A stretch of 64,000 nt of DNA from Rhizobium sp. J15. Lineage in GTDB: Bacteria > Pseudomonadota > Alphaproteobacteria > Rhizobiales > Rhizobiaceae. A program made the translations under genes and the position numbers. Each line of letters opens with the position of its first letter. Positions within the stretch are counted from its first letter, which is position 1. Location: contig NZ_NWSX01000022.1 in assembly GCF_002531825.1 (NCBI RefSeq), positions 26,621-90,620 of the forward strand. The letters are read 5' to 3'. The notes below the pieces were generated by a model. The model had not been told where the DNA came from. It made no database searches and saw only the letters and a list, made by a program, of their open reading frames with translations. This document shows positions 17,165 to 26,639 of the stretch, one piece after another.

Positions 17165-17983
17165 ATGCGTTGGATCAACACGAGGCCGAGCCGAGGTGCG
17201 CAGCTTGCCTTGACGCTGCTGCCCTTCGTGCTGCTCGCTTTTGCCTATGCCTTCGGCTCGGCAGCGCGACTGGCGGAAAACGCCAATGACAAGCTTCTGC
17301 CGAGCCTCGCGGGCTTCGCCGATGCGATCAACCGTCTTGCTTTCGTTGCCGACCAGCGCACGGGTGAATATCTGCTCTGGTCGGATACCGGAGCAAGCCT
17401 GATCCGGCTGCTCTCCGGCCTCGGCATCTCGACGGCGATCGCGCTTCTCATCGGCATGCTGATCGGCATGCTCCCTTATCTCCGCGCGCTGCTCGCCCCT
17501 TTCATCGCCGTGATCTCCATGGTGCCGCCACTCGCGCTTTTGCCGATCCTCTTCATTGTCATGGGGCTCGGCGAAACCTCGAAGATCGCCCTCATCGTTA
17601 TCGGCGTTGCGCCGACGATGATCCGGGACCTGGCATTGAAGGCGCTGGAGCTGCCCCGCGAACAGATCGTCAAGGCTGAAACGCTTGGCGGCTCCTCCTG
17701 GCAGATCGGCCTGCGTATCGTGCTGCCGCAGATCCTGCCGCGGCTGATCACATGCCTCCGGCTGCAGCTCGGCCCCGCCTGGCTGTTCCTGATCGCCGCC
17801 GAAGCGATCTCGTCGGATTCCGGCCTCGGCTACCGTATCTTCCTCGTTCGCCGCTATCTCTCGATGGATATCATCTTTCCCTATGTCATCTGGATCACGT
17901 TGCTTGCCGTGGTCATGAACGCCCTGCTCGACCGCTTGCGGATCGCCGTCTTCCCTTGGTCGGAGCTGGAGAAGCAGGCATGA
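17165..17983 (+). CDS. ABC transporter permease (guanidine operon)
   Basis: 272 residues with six or so membrane helices and the binding-protein-dependent transport (EAA) loop: LKALELPREQIVKAETLGGSSWQIGLRIVLPQ-like around residues 155-190. The family is the NitT/TauT permease group, working as a homodimer in the inner membrane with the ATPase encoded next. It overlaps the ATPase gene by 4 bases (ATGA). The N-terminal segment before the first transport domain (residues ~40-75) is somewhat longer than usual. Confidence 0.9.
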   Translation: MRWINTRPSRGAQLALTLLPFVLLAFAYAFGSAARLAENANDKLLPSLAGFADAINRLAFVADQRTGEYLLWSDTGASLIRLLSGLGISTAIALLIGMLIGMLPYLRALLAPFIAVISMVPPLALLPILFIVMGLGETSKIALIVIGVAPTMIRDLALKALELPREQIVKAETLGGSSWQIGLRIVLPQILPRLITCLRLQLGPAWLFLIAAEAISSDSGLGYRIFLVRRYLSMDIIFPYVIWITLLAVVMNALLDRLRIAVFPWSELEKQA

Positions 17984-18804
17984 GCGAACTGAAGATCGAA
18001 CGGGTCTGGAAGGAATATGGCGACCAGATCGTATTGGAAGACGTGTCGCTCACCGTCGCTTCGCGCGCCTTCGTCGCCCTCGTCGGCCCCTCCGGCTGCG
18101 GCAAGACGACGTTTCTGCGCATGCTGCTCGGCCAGGAGCAGCCGACGAAGGGCAAGATCCTGCTCGACGGCGCGCCTCTGCCGCCGGAGCCGGGGCCGGA
18201 TCGCGGTGTCGTCTTCCAGCGTTACTCCGTCTTCCCGCATCTGACCGTGCTCGGCAATGTGCTGCTCGGCAGGGAATTTTCCGCCGCGCGCTACAGGGCC
18301 AGGCTCTTCGGCGCGGCCCGCCGCAACGCGCTCGAGGAAGCGCGCCGGCTGATCGCCGAGGTCGGCCTTGCCGGTTCCGAAGGCAAATATCCGGCCCAGC
18401 TGTCGGGCGGCATGCAGCAGCGCCTTGCGCTCGCCCAGGCGCTGATCATGAAACCGAAAGTGCTGCTGCTCGACGAGCCCTTCGGCGCGCTCGATCCGGG
18501 CATTCGCGCCGAGATCCACACGCTGATGAAGCGGCTCTGGCACGAAACGCAGATGACCGTCGTCATGGTCACGCATGACATGCGCGAAGCCTTCACGCTT
18601 GCCAACCGCGTCGTGGCTTTCGAACGCCGCCGCAACCGGCCGGAGGAACGGGAACGCTACGGCGCCACCATCACCAAGGATATTTCCATCTGGCCGCCGC
18701 GCCTTGCCGGCCAGCCGTCGATCTTCAGCCCCGACCGGGACGGCCCGGTCGCTTCCCTGGGGCACAGCCGGGACGACCTGGCACCGTCAGGAGAGATGCA
18801 ATGA
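17980..18804 (+). CDS. ABC transporter ATP-binding protein (guanidine operon)
   Basis: 274 residues. Walker A GPSGCGKTT near 38-46, Q-loop VVFQRYSVFP, signature LSGGMQQRLALAQAL, Walker B VLLLDEPFGALD, and H-loop VTHDMREA are all intact. It is a SsuB/TauB-type ATPase that energises uptake by the preceding permease and binding protein. The C-terminal ~50 residues beyond the H-loop (ERRRNRPEERERYG...) are family-typical. It starts inside the permease stop and its own stop overlaps the next gene. Confidence 0.92.
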   Translation: MSELKIERVWKEYGDQIVLEDVSLTVASRAFVALVGPSGCGKTTFLRMLLGQEQPTKGKILLDGAPLPPEPGPDRGVVFQRYSVFPHLTVLGNVLLGREFSAARYRARLFGAARRNALEEARRLIAEVGLAGSEGKYPAQLSGGMQQRLALAQALIMKPKVLLLDEPFGALDPGIRAEIHTLMKRLWHETQMTVVMVTHDMREAFTLANRVVAFERRRNRPEERERYGATITKDISIWPPRLAGQPSIFSPDRDGPVASLGHSRDDLAPSGEMQ

Positions 18805-19622
18805 TGCATGTGGGACGCTCACCCGAAGAAATCGCCGCCAACCGCGCGCGCTATGAGGAGCATCAGAAGAAGGGGCTGGAATTCGCCCCCAAGGCGCTGC
18901 CCGGCCCCAGCCCCTTGCCGGCGCCGGCCATCGACGCCGCCGCCGTCATCCACCAGGAAACCGTCCCCGGTGGCTGGTATTGGTCGACGAAAGTCTCGCG
19001 CGGCGAGGCGATCCGCATCGATCAGGCGGAGGGCAATTCCACCGTCGCACTCGTCGCCTGGAGCGCCGCCGATACCAGTGAACGGATCAATCTCGTCGAT
19101 ACCGCAAAGGTCCAGTGGACGACGGCGCTCGGCAAGGGCCGCGTGATCTTCTCCGACATGGGCCGCGTCATGTTCTCGATGATCGAGGACAGTTCCGGCG
19201 CTCATGACTGCCTGATGGGCGGCTCGACCGCTGCCTCGAACGCGGCGAAATATCCGGGCGAGAAGACGCGCAACACCCGCGACAACCTGGTCCTCGTCGC
19301 CGGCAAGCTCGGTCTTACCCGTCGCGATATTCCCGGCATCCTCAATCTCTTCGCGCCCGTGCGCCTTGCCGAGGCCCGCGGCTTCGGCTGGCAGGCCAAG
19401 CGTTCCAACAGCGGCGATTATGTCGAACTGCGCGCCGAGATGGACATGCTGGTCGGCTTTTCCAATTGCCCGCATCCGCTCGATCCGAATCCGACCTACC
19501 AACCGAAACCTGTTGTCATCACACGCTACAAGGCTGCAGTCCCGGCTGCGGACGATCTTTGCCGCACGGCAACTGCCGAAGCGGTGCGCGGTTTCGAAAA
19601 CAACGCCTTGATGCAGGCCTGA
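18801..19622 (+). CDS. cgdA: Carboxyguanidine deiminase subunit (urea carboxylase-associated protein 1, DUF1989)
   Basis: 273 residues. It is the UAAP1/DUF1989 type: GGWYWSTKVSRGEAIRID, a HDCLMGGST segment with metal-ligand-type His/Cys, LGLTRRDIPGILNLFAPV, and GDYVELRAEMDMLVGFSNCPHPLDP. Together with the next gene it is expected to form the CgdAB heterodimer, which removes ammonia from carboxyguanidine to give allophanate. The start overlaps the ATPase stop by 4 bases. Which of the two paralogues is called A is taken from operon order, not verified. Confidence 0.85.
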   Translation: MMHVGRSPEEIAANRARYEEHQKKGLEFAPKALPGPSPLPAPAIDAAAVIHQETVPGGWYWSTKVSRGEAIRIDQAEGNSTVALVAWSAADTSERINLVDTAKVQWTTALGKGRVIFSDMGRVMFSMIEDSSGAHDCLMGGSTAASNAAKYPGEKTRNTRDNLVLVAGKLGLTRRDIPGILNLFAPVRLAEARGFGWQAKRSNSGDYVELRAEMDMLVGFSNCPHPLDPNPTYQPKPVVITRYKAAVPAADDLCRTATAEAVRGFENNALMQA

Positions 19623-19632
19623 GGAGAAGACG

Positions 19633-20283
19633 ATGTCCGATTTCATCCAGACCTCCCCTGCCCGCGCCGCGGAAAATGCCGCGCAGGATCACTTCATTGC
19701 AGCCGAAGCGCCGTGGTCCGGCATCGTGCGCAAGGGCCAGATCATCCGCATCGAGGATAGCTACGGCCAACAGGCGATCGACACGCTTTTCTATCGCGCC
19801 GATAATTTCTCCGAGCGCTATTCCAACCAGGACACGATGCGCATGCAGGGCGCCGCCTATGTCGGCATCGGCACGAAGATCATGTCGAGTGAAGGCAATG
19901 TCATGCTGACCATGACGGCCGACAGCTGCGGCCGCCACGACACCTCGGCCGGCGCCTGCTCCTGCGAGAGCAATACGGTGCGCTTCGGCCACGGCACGAA
20001 ATACCTGCATGCCTGCCGCGACAACTTCCTGCTCGAAGTTTCGAAGCACGGCATGGGTAAGCGCGATATCGTGCCAAACATCAACTTCTTCATGAACGTG
20101 CCGATCCAGCCGACCGGCGAGATGACGATCGTCGACGGTATTTCCGAAGCCGGGGATTACGTCGAACTCGTCGCCGAGATGGATGTGCTCTGCGTCATCT
20201 CCAATTGCCCGCAGATCAACAACCCGTGCAACGGCTTCGATCCGACGCCGATCCGGGTGCTGATCTGGGATGGCGAGGCCTGA
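19633..20283 (+). CDS. cgdB: Carboxyguanidine deiminase subunit (urea carboxylase-associated protein 2, DUF1989)
   Basis: 216 residues, a shorter paralogue of the preceding protein: both share [R/K]GxxIRI.D, the GxGTKIMSSEGNVMLTM region and EAGDYVELVAEMDVLCVISNCPQ. The Cys-rich SCGRHDTSAGACSCES segment near 97-112 holds likely metal ligands (C, H). It acts with the first subunit in deimination of carboxyguanidine. GGAGAAGACG precedes the ATG, and the stop is two bases from the carboxylase start, so the two are translationally coupled. Confidence 0.86.
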   Translation: MSDFIQTSPARAAENAAQDHFIAAEAPWSGIVRKGQIIRIEDSYGQQAIDTLFYRADNFSERYSNQDTMRMQGAAYVGIGTKIMSSEGNVMLTMTADSCGRHDTSAGACSCESNTVRFGHGTKYLHACRDNFLLEVSKHGMGKRDIVPNINFFMNVPIQPTGEMTIVDGISEAGDYVELVAEMDVLCVISNCPQINNPCNGFDPTPIRVLIWDGEA

Positions 20284-20285
20284 TC

Positions 20286-23200
20286 ATGTTCAAGAAAATC
20301 CTGATCGCGAACCGCGGCGAAATCGCCGTGCGGGTCATCAAGACGCTGCAGCGCATGGGCATTGCCTCGGTCGCCGTCTATTCCGATGCCGACCGTTTCG
20401 CCAAAGCGGTGATGATGGCCGACGAAGCCGTCCGTCTCGGCCCGCCGCCGGCCGGCGAAAGTTACCTGAATGTCGATGCCGTCATCGCCGCGTGCAGGGC
20501 GACGGGAGCGGAAGCCGTCCATCCCGGCTATGGCTTCCTCTCCGAAAATATCGGTTTTGCCGAGCGGCTTGCCGCCGAACGCATCGCCTTCATCGGCCCT
20601 CGGCCGGAGCATTTATCGGCCTTCGGCTTGAAACATACGGCCCGCGAACTCGCCAAGGCGAGCGGCGTACCGCTTCTGCCCGGTACGGGCCTGCTGTCGA
20701 GCGCCGAGGAAGCGCTTTCCGCAGCGGAAGCGATCGGCTACCCGGTGATGCTGAAGAGCACGGCCGGCGGCGGCGGCATCGGCATGCAGCTCTGCGCCGA
20801 TCCGGCAAGCCTGAAGGCGTCGTTCGAGAGCGTGCAGCGTACGGCGCGCGCAAGCTTCGGCGACGCACGCGTCTACATAGAGCGCTTCGTGGCGGAGGCC
20901 CGGCATGTCGAGGTGCAGATCTTCGGCGACGGCAGAGGCAGCGTCATTGCGCTCGGCGAGCGGGACTGCTCGCTGCAGCGGCGAAACCAGAAGGTGGTCG
21001 AGGAGACCCCTGCCCCCGGTCTTTCAGCCGCAACTCGTGGCCGCCTGCACAAGGCAGCCGTCGATCTCGGCGCTTCGGTTTCCTATGAATCGGCAGGCAC
21101 GGTAGAATTCATCTACGATCCGCTGCGCGAGGAATTCTATTTCCTGGAGGTCAACACGCGTCTTCAGGTCGAGCATCCCGTCACGGAAGCCGTGTTCGGC
21201 ATCGACCTCGTCGAATGGATGATCCGCCAGGCCGCGGGCGAAGACGTGCTCTCCGGCGCCAAAACACTAGAGACGAAAGGTGCAGCGATCGAAGTGCGCG
21301 TCTATGCCGAGATGCCGCATGCCGACTTCCGCCCGAGCGCTGGGCTGCTCACGGAGGTCGTCTTTCCCGAGGACGCGCGCATCGACGGCTGGATCGAAAC
21401 CGGCACGGAGGTGACGCCCTTCTACGACCCGATGCTTGCCAAGGTGATCGTCTCCGCCGAAGACCGCCCGACGGCGATCGAAAAGCTGAAGAAGGCACTT
21501 GCCGAAACATCGATATCAGGGATCGAGACCAATCTCGATTATCTTAGCGCCATTGCCGGCTCCGAACTCCTCGCCGGCGGCAAGGTGGCGACGACGGCGC
21601 TGCGCGATTTTTCCTTCGTGCCTGACGTCATCGAGGTGATCGCGCCCGGCGCCCAATCGAGCATTCAGGAACTGCCGGGCCGGCTTGGCCTCTGGCATGT
21701 CGGCGTACCGCCAAGCGGCCCGATGGACGAGCGCTCCTTCCGCCACGCCAATCGCCTCGTCGGCAATGGCGACACGCTTGCAGCACTGGAGCTGACGGTG
21801 TCCGGCCCGGTGCTGAAGTTCCACACCGATATGGTGGTCGCGCTTGCCGGCGCCAGAATGGCGATGAGCGTCGACGGCGAGACACTGTCGCATGACGTGG
21901 CCGTGATGATCCGCGCCGGTCAGATCCTCTCGATCGGCAGCATCGATGGACCGGGGCAGCGCGCATACCTCGCCGTCGCAGGCGGTTTCGCCGCCCCGCT
22001 CGTCCTTGGCTCGCGCGCCACCTTCGGCCTCGGCCAGTTCGGCGGCAACGCCACCGGCACGCTGAAGACCGGCCACGTTCTGCATCTTGCCCGCAAGACC
22101 GCGGCCGAGCCGCCGATGCCGGCGACGGAGCCTGCGGAACTGACGCGCGAATGGGATGTCGGTGTTGTCTACGGTCCGCATGGGTCGCCGGATTTCTTTC
22201 AGGACAGCGACATAGAAACGCTGTTTTCGACGAGCTATGAGGTGCATTTCAACAGCGCCCGCACCGGGGTGCGCCTTATCGGCCCCGCGCCGAATTGGGC
22301 GCGCAGCGACGGCGGCGAGGCTGGCCTTCATCCCTCCAACCTGCATGACAATGCCTACGCCATCGGCGCAATCGACTTCACGGGCGACATGCCGATCATC
22401 CTCGGGCCCGACGGGCCAAGCCTCGGCGGCTTCGTCTGCCCGGCGGTGATTGCCCGTGACGAGCAATGGAAGATGGGGCAGTTCAAGCCTGGCGACCGAA
22501 TCCGCTTTCATCCCGCCGTGCGGCCCGAAGATCCTGTCGCCGGGCCAGTCGTGCATCGGGCAAGGGAGGAGGCGGGCTCGCCGATCATCGGCAAGCGCGA
22601 CGACGGCCCGGTCTCCGTCGTCTATCGCCGCCAGGGCGACGACAATCTGCTCGTTGAGTATGGACCGATGACGCTCGACATCGCCCTGCGGCTGAGGGTG
22701 CACCTGCTGATGCAAGCCGTATCGCAGGCCCGGCTGCCCGGGATCATCGATCTCACGCCCGGCATCCGTTCGCTGCAGATACACTATGACGGCACGGCGC
22801 TGACCCGCAAGCGCCTGCTCGGCCTCCTGGCGGAGATCGAGGCGGGCCTGCCGGCCGCGCAAGACGTCAAGGTGCCGAGCCGCATCGTCCATCTGCCGCT
22901 TTCCTGGAATGATCCGGATGCCGAGCTCGCCATGCGCAAATATCAGGAACTGGTGCGGCCAAACGCGCCCTGGTGCCCTGATAACATCGAGTTCATCCGC
23001 CGCATCAACGGCCTGCCCGATGAACAGGCGGTGCGCGATATCGTCTTCGACGCCAGCTATCTCGTGCTTGGGCTCGGCGATGTCTATCTCGGCGCACCGG
23101 TCGCGACACCGGTCGATCCGCGCCATCGGCTGGTGACGACAAAATACAATCCGGCCCGCACCTGGACGCCGGAAAATGCCGTTGGCATCGGCGGGGCCTA

Positions 23201-23825
23201 CATGTGCATCTACGGCATGGAAGGCCCTGGCGGTTATCAGCTTTTCGGGCGTACCATCCAGGTCTGGAACACATGGAGGCAGACGCCGGTGTTTGCCAAG
23301 GACAAGCCGTGGCTGCTCGACTTCTTCGATCAGATCCGCTTCTTCCCCGTCAGCCACGAAGAGCTGACCGAAGCCCGCGCCGCCTTTCCGCACGGAGGAT
23401 ATCCGGTCAGGATAGACGAAAGCGAGTTCTCCTATGCCGCCTATGAGGCCGGGCTTGCCCGCGAGGCAGCCGCCATAGGCGCCTTCAAAGCGAAGCAGCA
23501 GGCTGCCTTCGAAACGGAGCGGCAACGCTGGAAGGAACTCGGCCTCGACAGCTTCACCGTCGATGAAGGCGCCGGCGCCAGCCTTGCCGGCGAGATACCG
23601 CAGGGTTGCTTCGGTGTCGAAAGCGCCGTGCCGGGCAACGTCTGGAAGATCCTCGTCGAAGAGGGGCAGCCGGTGGCCGCCGGCGACACATTGGCCATCA
23701 TCGAATCCATGAAGATGGAAATAAACGTCACCGCACATGCCGGCGGCCGCGTCCGCGATCTGCGCGCCGGCCCTGGTCGCAATGTCAAAGCCGGCGATGT
23801 GCTGGTCATTCTGGAGGAAATCTGA
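20286..23825 (+). CDS. Guanidine carboxylase (biotin-dependent, urea carboxylase family)
   Basis: 1179 residues. Residues 1-450 form biotin carboxylase (MFKKILIANRGEIAVRVI, ATP-grasp glycine loop STAGGGGIGM near 160, EVNTRLQVEHPVTE near 290). Then come the KipI/KipA-like carboxyltransferase halves (about 480-1060), and a biotinyl domain with ESMKMEI, biotin on Lys1143. ATP and bicarbonate carboxylate guanidine to carboxyguanidine. Urea carboxylase has the same architecture; the riboswitch and CgdAB genes argue for guanidine. In the carboxyltransferase a PDNIEF motif (Asp899) may be the reported Asp-for-Asn discriminator of guanidine enzymes, but I could not check this against an alignment. 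Confidence 0.9.
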   Translation: MFKKILIANRGEIAVRVIKTLQRMGIASVAVYSDADRFAKAVMMADEAVRLGPPPAGESYLNVDAVIAACRATGAEAVHPGYGFLSENIGFAERLAAERIAFIGPRPEHLSAFGLKHTARELAKASGVPLLPGTGLLSSAEEALSAAEAIGYPVMLKSTAGGGGIGMQLCADPASLKASFESVQRTARASFGDARVYIERFVAEARHVEVQIFGDGRGSVIALGERDCSLQRRNQKVVEETPAPGLSAATRGRLHKAAVDLGASVSYESAGTVEFIYDPLREEFYFLEVNTRLQVEHPVTEAVFGIDLVEWMIRQAAGEDVLSGAKTLETKGAAIEVRVYAEMPHADFRPSAGLLTEVVFPEDARIDGWIETGTEVTPFYDPMLAKVIVSAEDRPTAIEKLKKALAETSISGIETNLDYLSAIAGSELLAGGKVATTALRDFSFVPDVIEVIAPGAQSSIQELPGRLGLWHVGVPPSGPMDERSFRHANRLVGNGDTLAALELTVSGPVLKFHTDMVVALAGARMAMSVDGETLSHDVAVMIRAGQILSIGSIDGPGQRAYLAVAGGFAAPLVLGSRATFGLGQFGGNATGTLKTGHVLHLARKTAAEPPMPATEPAELTREWDVGVVYGPHGSPDFFQDSDIETLFSTSYEVHFNSARTGVRLIGPAPNWARSDGGEAGLHPSNLHDNAYAIGAIDFTGDMPIILGPDGPSLGGFVCPAVIARDEQWKMGQFKPGDRIRFHPAVRPEDPVAGPVVHRAREEAGSPIIGKRDDGPVSVVYRRQGDDNLLVEYGPMTLDIALRLRVHLLMQAVSQARLPGIIDLTPGIRSLQIHYDGTALTRKRLLGLLAEIEAGLPAAQDVKVPSRIVHLPLSWNDPDAELAMRKYQELVRPNAPWCPDNIEFIRRINGLPDEQAVRDIVFDASYLVLGLGDVYLGAPVATPVDPRHRLVTTKYNPARTWTPENAVGIGGAYMCIYGMEGPGGYQLFGRTIQVWNTWRQTPVFAKDKPWLLDFFDQIRFFPVSHEELTEARAAFPHGGYPVRIDESEFSYAAYEAGLAREAAAIGAFKAKQQAAFETERQRWKELGLDSFTVDEGAGASLAGEIPQGCFGVESAVPGNVWKILVEEGQPVAAGDTLAIIESMKMEINVTAHAGGRVRDLRAGPGRNVKAGDVLVILEEI

Positions 23826-25636
23826 TGCTCCCCACCATTCTCGATCTTGCCTCGCTGCGGTCCGCCTATGCGGCGGGCCTTTCCCCGCTCGAGCTGGTGG
23901 ACGAGATCATCGCGAGATGCAGCGCGTCAGACGATCCGGCCATCTTCATCACGATGACGCCCGAAGAGGAATTGCGCGCCGGTGCCCGCGAGCTGGTGGC
24001 CCGCGCGCCCGAACCGAACAGCCTGCCGCTCTGGGGCATTCCCTTCGCCGTCAAGGACAATATCGACGTCGCCGGCCTGCCGACGACGGCTGCCTGCCCG
24101 GCTTTCGCCTATCACCCGCAGGCGGACGCGGCAACGGTCGCGCGCTTGCGGGCTGCCGGCGCCATGGTAATCGGCAAGACCAATCTCGACCAGTTCGCAA
24201 CGGGGCTGAACGGCACGCGCTCGCCGCATGGCGCGCCGCGTTCGGTTTTCGACCGCAACTATGTCTCCGGCGGCTCCAGCTCGGGTTCGGCCGTCGCGGT
24301 GGCGGCCGGTCTGGCAAGCTTCTCGCTCGGAACCGACACGGCCGGTTCCGGCCGCGTGCCGGCCGCTTTCAACAATCTCGTCGGCATCAAGCCGACGCCG
24401 GGGCTGGTGCCCAATGTCGGCGTGGTGCCGGCCTGCCGCAGCGTCGACGTCGTCACCGTCTTCGCCGCGACGGTCGGCGACGGCATCGCCATCCGCCAGA
24501 TCATGGAAGGCTACGACGCCCGCGATCCGTTTTCACGGCAAGCCACACCCGCAAGCCTGCCCACGACGCGCCCGCGCATCGGCGTCCTCGACAGCGCGGA
24601 ACGGGAATTTTACGGCAACAGGGACGTGGAGGCTCTCTATGACGCGGCAATCGAAAGGGCGCGGTCGCTGGGTGCGGTGATCGTGCCTTTCGACTACGCG
24701 CCATTCCGGCAGGCGGCCGAACTGCTCTACAACGGCCCCTGGGTTGCCGAGCGGCTGGCGGCGGTCAAGGAATTCCTGGCAACGAATGAAGGCGACTTCG
24801 ACCCGACGGTGCGAGCCATCATCGAAGGGGCAAAGGCCTACGATGCCGTCGACGCCTTCGAGGGCCGCTACAAGCTGGAAGCATTGCGGCAGAAAACAAG
24901 AGCCGAATGGGAGAAGGTGGATTTCCTGATGCTGCCGACATCCCCGACGACCTACAGCGTCGAAGAAATGCAGGCGGACCCGATCGTCAAGAACAGCCAT
25001 TTCGGCCGCTATACCAATTTTGCCAACCTGCTCGATTGCGCGGCGATCGCCATTCCCGCCGGCTTTGACGCAGACGGTCATCTGCCCGCAGGCGTGATGC
25101 TGGTCGGACCCGCCTTCACCGACGATGCGCTGGCGCCCTTTGCCGACGCCCTGCACCGCGCGGCGGAGGCCGGAATGGGCAAGGACCGCAACATCGCGCT
25201 GCCGGAATCAAGCCGCGTTCCGACCCCGGCCGACGACTTCGTCCCGATCGTCGTCGTCGGTGCACATCTGACTGACATGCCGCTGAACCATGAGCTGACG
25301 CGGACGGGTGGATACAAGTTGAGAACAGGGCGAACGGATGGCAGCTACCGCCTCTTCGCCCTCAGCGGCACGATCCCGCCCAAGCCCGGGCTGGTGCGCG
25401 ATCCGGGCTTTGCCGGCGATGGCGTGGAGATCGAGGTCTGGGCGCTGCCACCGGCCGCATTCGCTCAGTTTGTCCAGAACATTCCGGCGCCGCTCGGCGT
25501 CGGCAAGATCACGCTCGACGACGCGAGTTGCATCACGGGATTCTTGTGTGAGGCGCATGCGGTCGCGGGCGGCCGGGAGATCACCGAATTCGGCGGCTGG
25601 CGCAACTATGTTCGCTCAATCAGTCCGGCGGCGTGA
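23825..25636 (+). CDS. atzF: Allophanate hydrolase
   Basis: 603 residues, ATG overlapping the carboxylase stop (TGATG). The N-terminal ~450 residues are an amidase-signature domain with the catalytic Lys in PFAVKDNIDVAG (near 76), the GGSSSGSAVAVAAG loop and GTDTAGSGRVPAAF holding the cis-Ser and nucleophile Ser. The C-terminal domain (from ~465, VVVGAHLTDMPLNHEL...) is the allophanate-hydrolase-specific second domain. It splits allophanate to 2 NH3 and 2 CO2. It finishes guanidine breakdown and could also take allophanate from the biuret hydrolase encoded 13 kb downstream. Confidence 0.92.
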   Translation: MLPTILDLASLRSAYAAGLSPLELVDEIIARCSASDDPAIFITMTPEEELRAGARELVARAPEPNSLPLWGIPFAVKDNIDVAGLPTTAACPAFAYHPQADAATVARLRAAGAMVIGKTNLDQFATGLNGTRSPHGAPRSVFDRNYVSGGSSSGSAVAVAAGLASFSLGTDTAGSGRVPAAFNNLVGIKPTPGLVPNVGVVPACRSVDVVTVFAATVGDGIAIRQIMEGYDARDPFSRQATPASLPTTRPRIGVLDSAEREFYGNRDVEALYDAAIERARSLGAVIVPFDYAPFRQAAELLYNGPWVAERLAAVKEFLATNEGDFDPTVRAIIEGAKAYDAVDAFEGRYKLEALRQKTRAEWEKVDFLMLPTSPTTYSVEEMQADPIVKNSHFGRYTNFANLLDCAAIAIPAGFDADGHLPAGVMLVGPAFTDDALAPFADALHRAAEAGMGKDRNIALPESSRVPTPADDFVPIVVVGAHLTDMPLNHELTRTGGYKLRTGRTDGSYRLFALSGTIPPKPGLVRDPGFAGDGVEIEVWALPPAAFAQFVQNIPAPLGVGKITLDDASCITGFLCEAHAVAGGREITEFGGWRNYVRSISPAA

Positions 25637-25733
25637 AGGGAGAGAGAATGCAAGGATTTCTGTCAAAGGCAGCGCAGCTCCTTCTAAGAGGTCTCATCGC
25701 CAGAACCTGCGCGATCTCGGCGAACAAGCCTCA

Positions 25734-25769
25734 AAAAGGCATCGGTCCGGCCGCAAATTGATGCTTTTC
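25734..25769. promoter_or_regulatory. 36-bp dyad, copy 1 (probable LysR operator)
   Basis: AAAAGGCATC (25734-25743) and GATGCTTTTC (25760-25769) are near-perfect inverted arms with 16 bases between. The same two arms with identical spacing occur at 27657-27692. The site lies 52 bases upstream of the creatininase-family gene. Length and dyad symmetry suit a LysR-type regulator site; the regulator encoded between the two copies is the natural candidate. Confidence 0.65.
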
Positions 25770-25821
25770 GCGCGCAATAATTTTCCCTACTCACTGCTTG
25801 AAAGCAACGAGAGGTGCGGCG

Positions 25822-26619
25822 ATGGCGATGCCATTCTACTGGAACGAACTCAATACCGGCGATTTCGCCGGCCTTTCGCCCGACACGACCATTGCCATCC
25901 TTCCGATCGCCTCTACGGAACAGCACGGTCCGCACCTGCCGATCGCGACCGATGTTGCGATTGCCAACGGCATGCTGGCGGAGCTTCGAAAGCAGAAGCC
26001 CGCCGATCTCGATTTCCTTGTTCTGCCGACGCAGGAGATCGGCAAGGCGAATGAACATGTTTATGGGCCGGGAACGCTGTCGCTCAGCGCGGAACTCTTG
26101 ATTCCGGTCTGGACGGCGATCGGCGCCAAGGTGGCCGAAGCCGGCATCCGCAAGATGGTGATCGTCAATTCGCATGGCGGCAACGTCGACATCATGAGCA
26201 TCGTCGCGCGCGAACTGCGCGTGCGTCACCAGATGGCCGTCGTCTCCACGCAATGGGGCCGCTTCGGCCACCCGGAGGGGATGATCGGCGAACACGAGCT
26301 GAAATACGGCATCCACGGCGGCGAGGTGGAAACTTCGCTCATGCTCCATTTCCGGCCTGACCTGGTGCGGATGGACAAGGCGGAGAACTTCACCTCGAAG
26401 GCGGAGTGGATGCGCGGGCAATCGAAATACATCCAGCCGCTGCCGCCGCATTCTCTCGCCTGGATCGCCCACGACCTCAATCCCAACGGCGTCGTCGGCG
26501 ACGCGTCGCTCGGCACGGCCGAAAAGGGCGAAGCGATCTGCCGCCACCAGGTCAGCGGGTTCATCGAACTGCTCCATGACCTGAAGCGCTACCCGCTTTC
26601 CAATCTCTATTCTAGATAA
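25822..26619 (+). CDS. Creatininase-family amidohydrolase
   Basis: 265 residues from ATG 25822 (GAGAGGTGCGGCG upstream; a TTG at 25798 is weaker). Metal and catalytic motifs of the creatininase family are present: ASTEQHGPHLPIATDV near 33-48, VNSHGGNVD near 122-130, and GIHGGEVETSLML near 166-178. Family members open cyclic amides or formamides (creatinine, mycofactocin and FAPy-type precursors); the actual substrate is not readable from sequence. A shared 36-bp dyad links it to the transporter operon beyond the lysR-type gene. Confidence 0.82.
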   Translation: MAMPFYWNELNTGDFAGLSPDTTIAILPIASTEQHGPHLPIATDVAIANGMLAELRKQKPADLDFLVLPTQEIGKANEHVYGPGTLSLSAELLIPVWTAIGAKVAEAGIRKMVIVNSHGGNVDIMSIVARELRVRHQMAVVSTQWGRFGHPEGMIGEHELKYGIHGGEVETSLMLHFRPDLVRMDKAENFTSKAEWMRGQSKYIQPLPPHSLAWIAHDLNPNGVVGDASLGTAEKGEAICRHQVSGFIELLHDLKRYPLSNLYSR

Positions 26620-26639
26620 GGTCTCCGCCGCGGCGCGGC

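Noticed and set aside
21516..23738. Long open frame (about 740 codons) opposite the guanidine carboxylase gene
   Set aside because: It is the antisense shadow of a high-GC gene; the plus strand has full domain motifs and codon structure, the antisense frame has none.
16033..25636. Urea (rather than guanidine) degradation operon
   Set aside because: The urea carboxylase family architecture alone is ambiguous, but the guanidine-I riboswitch and the paired DUF1989 genes favour guanidine.
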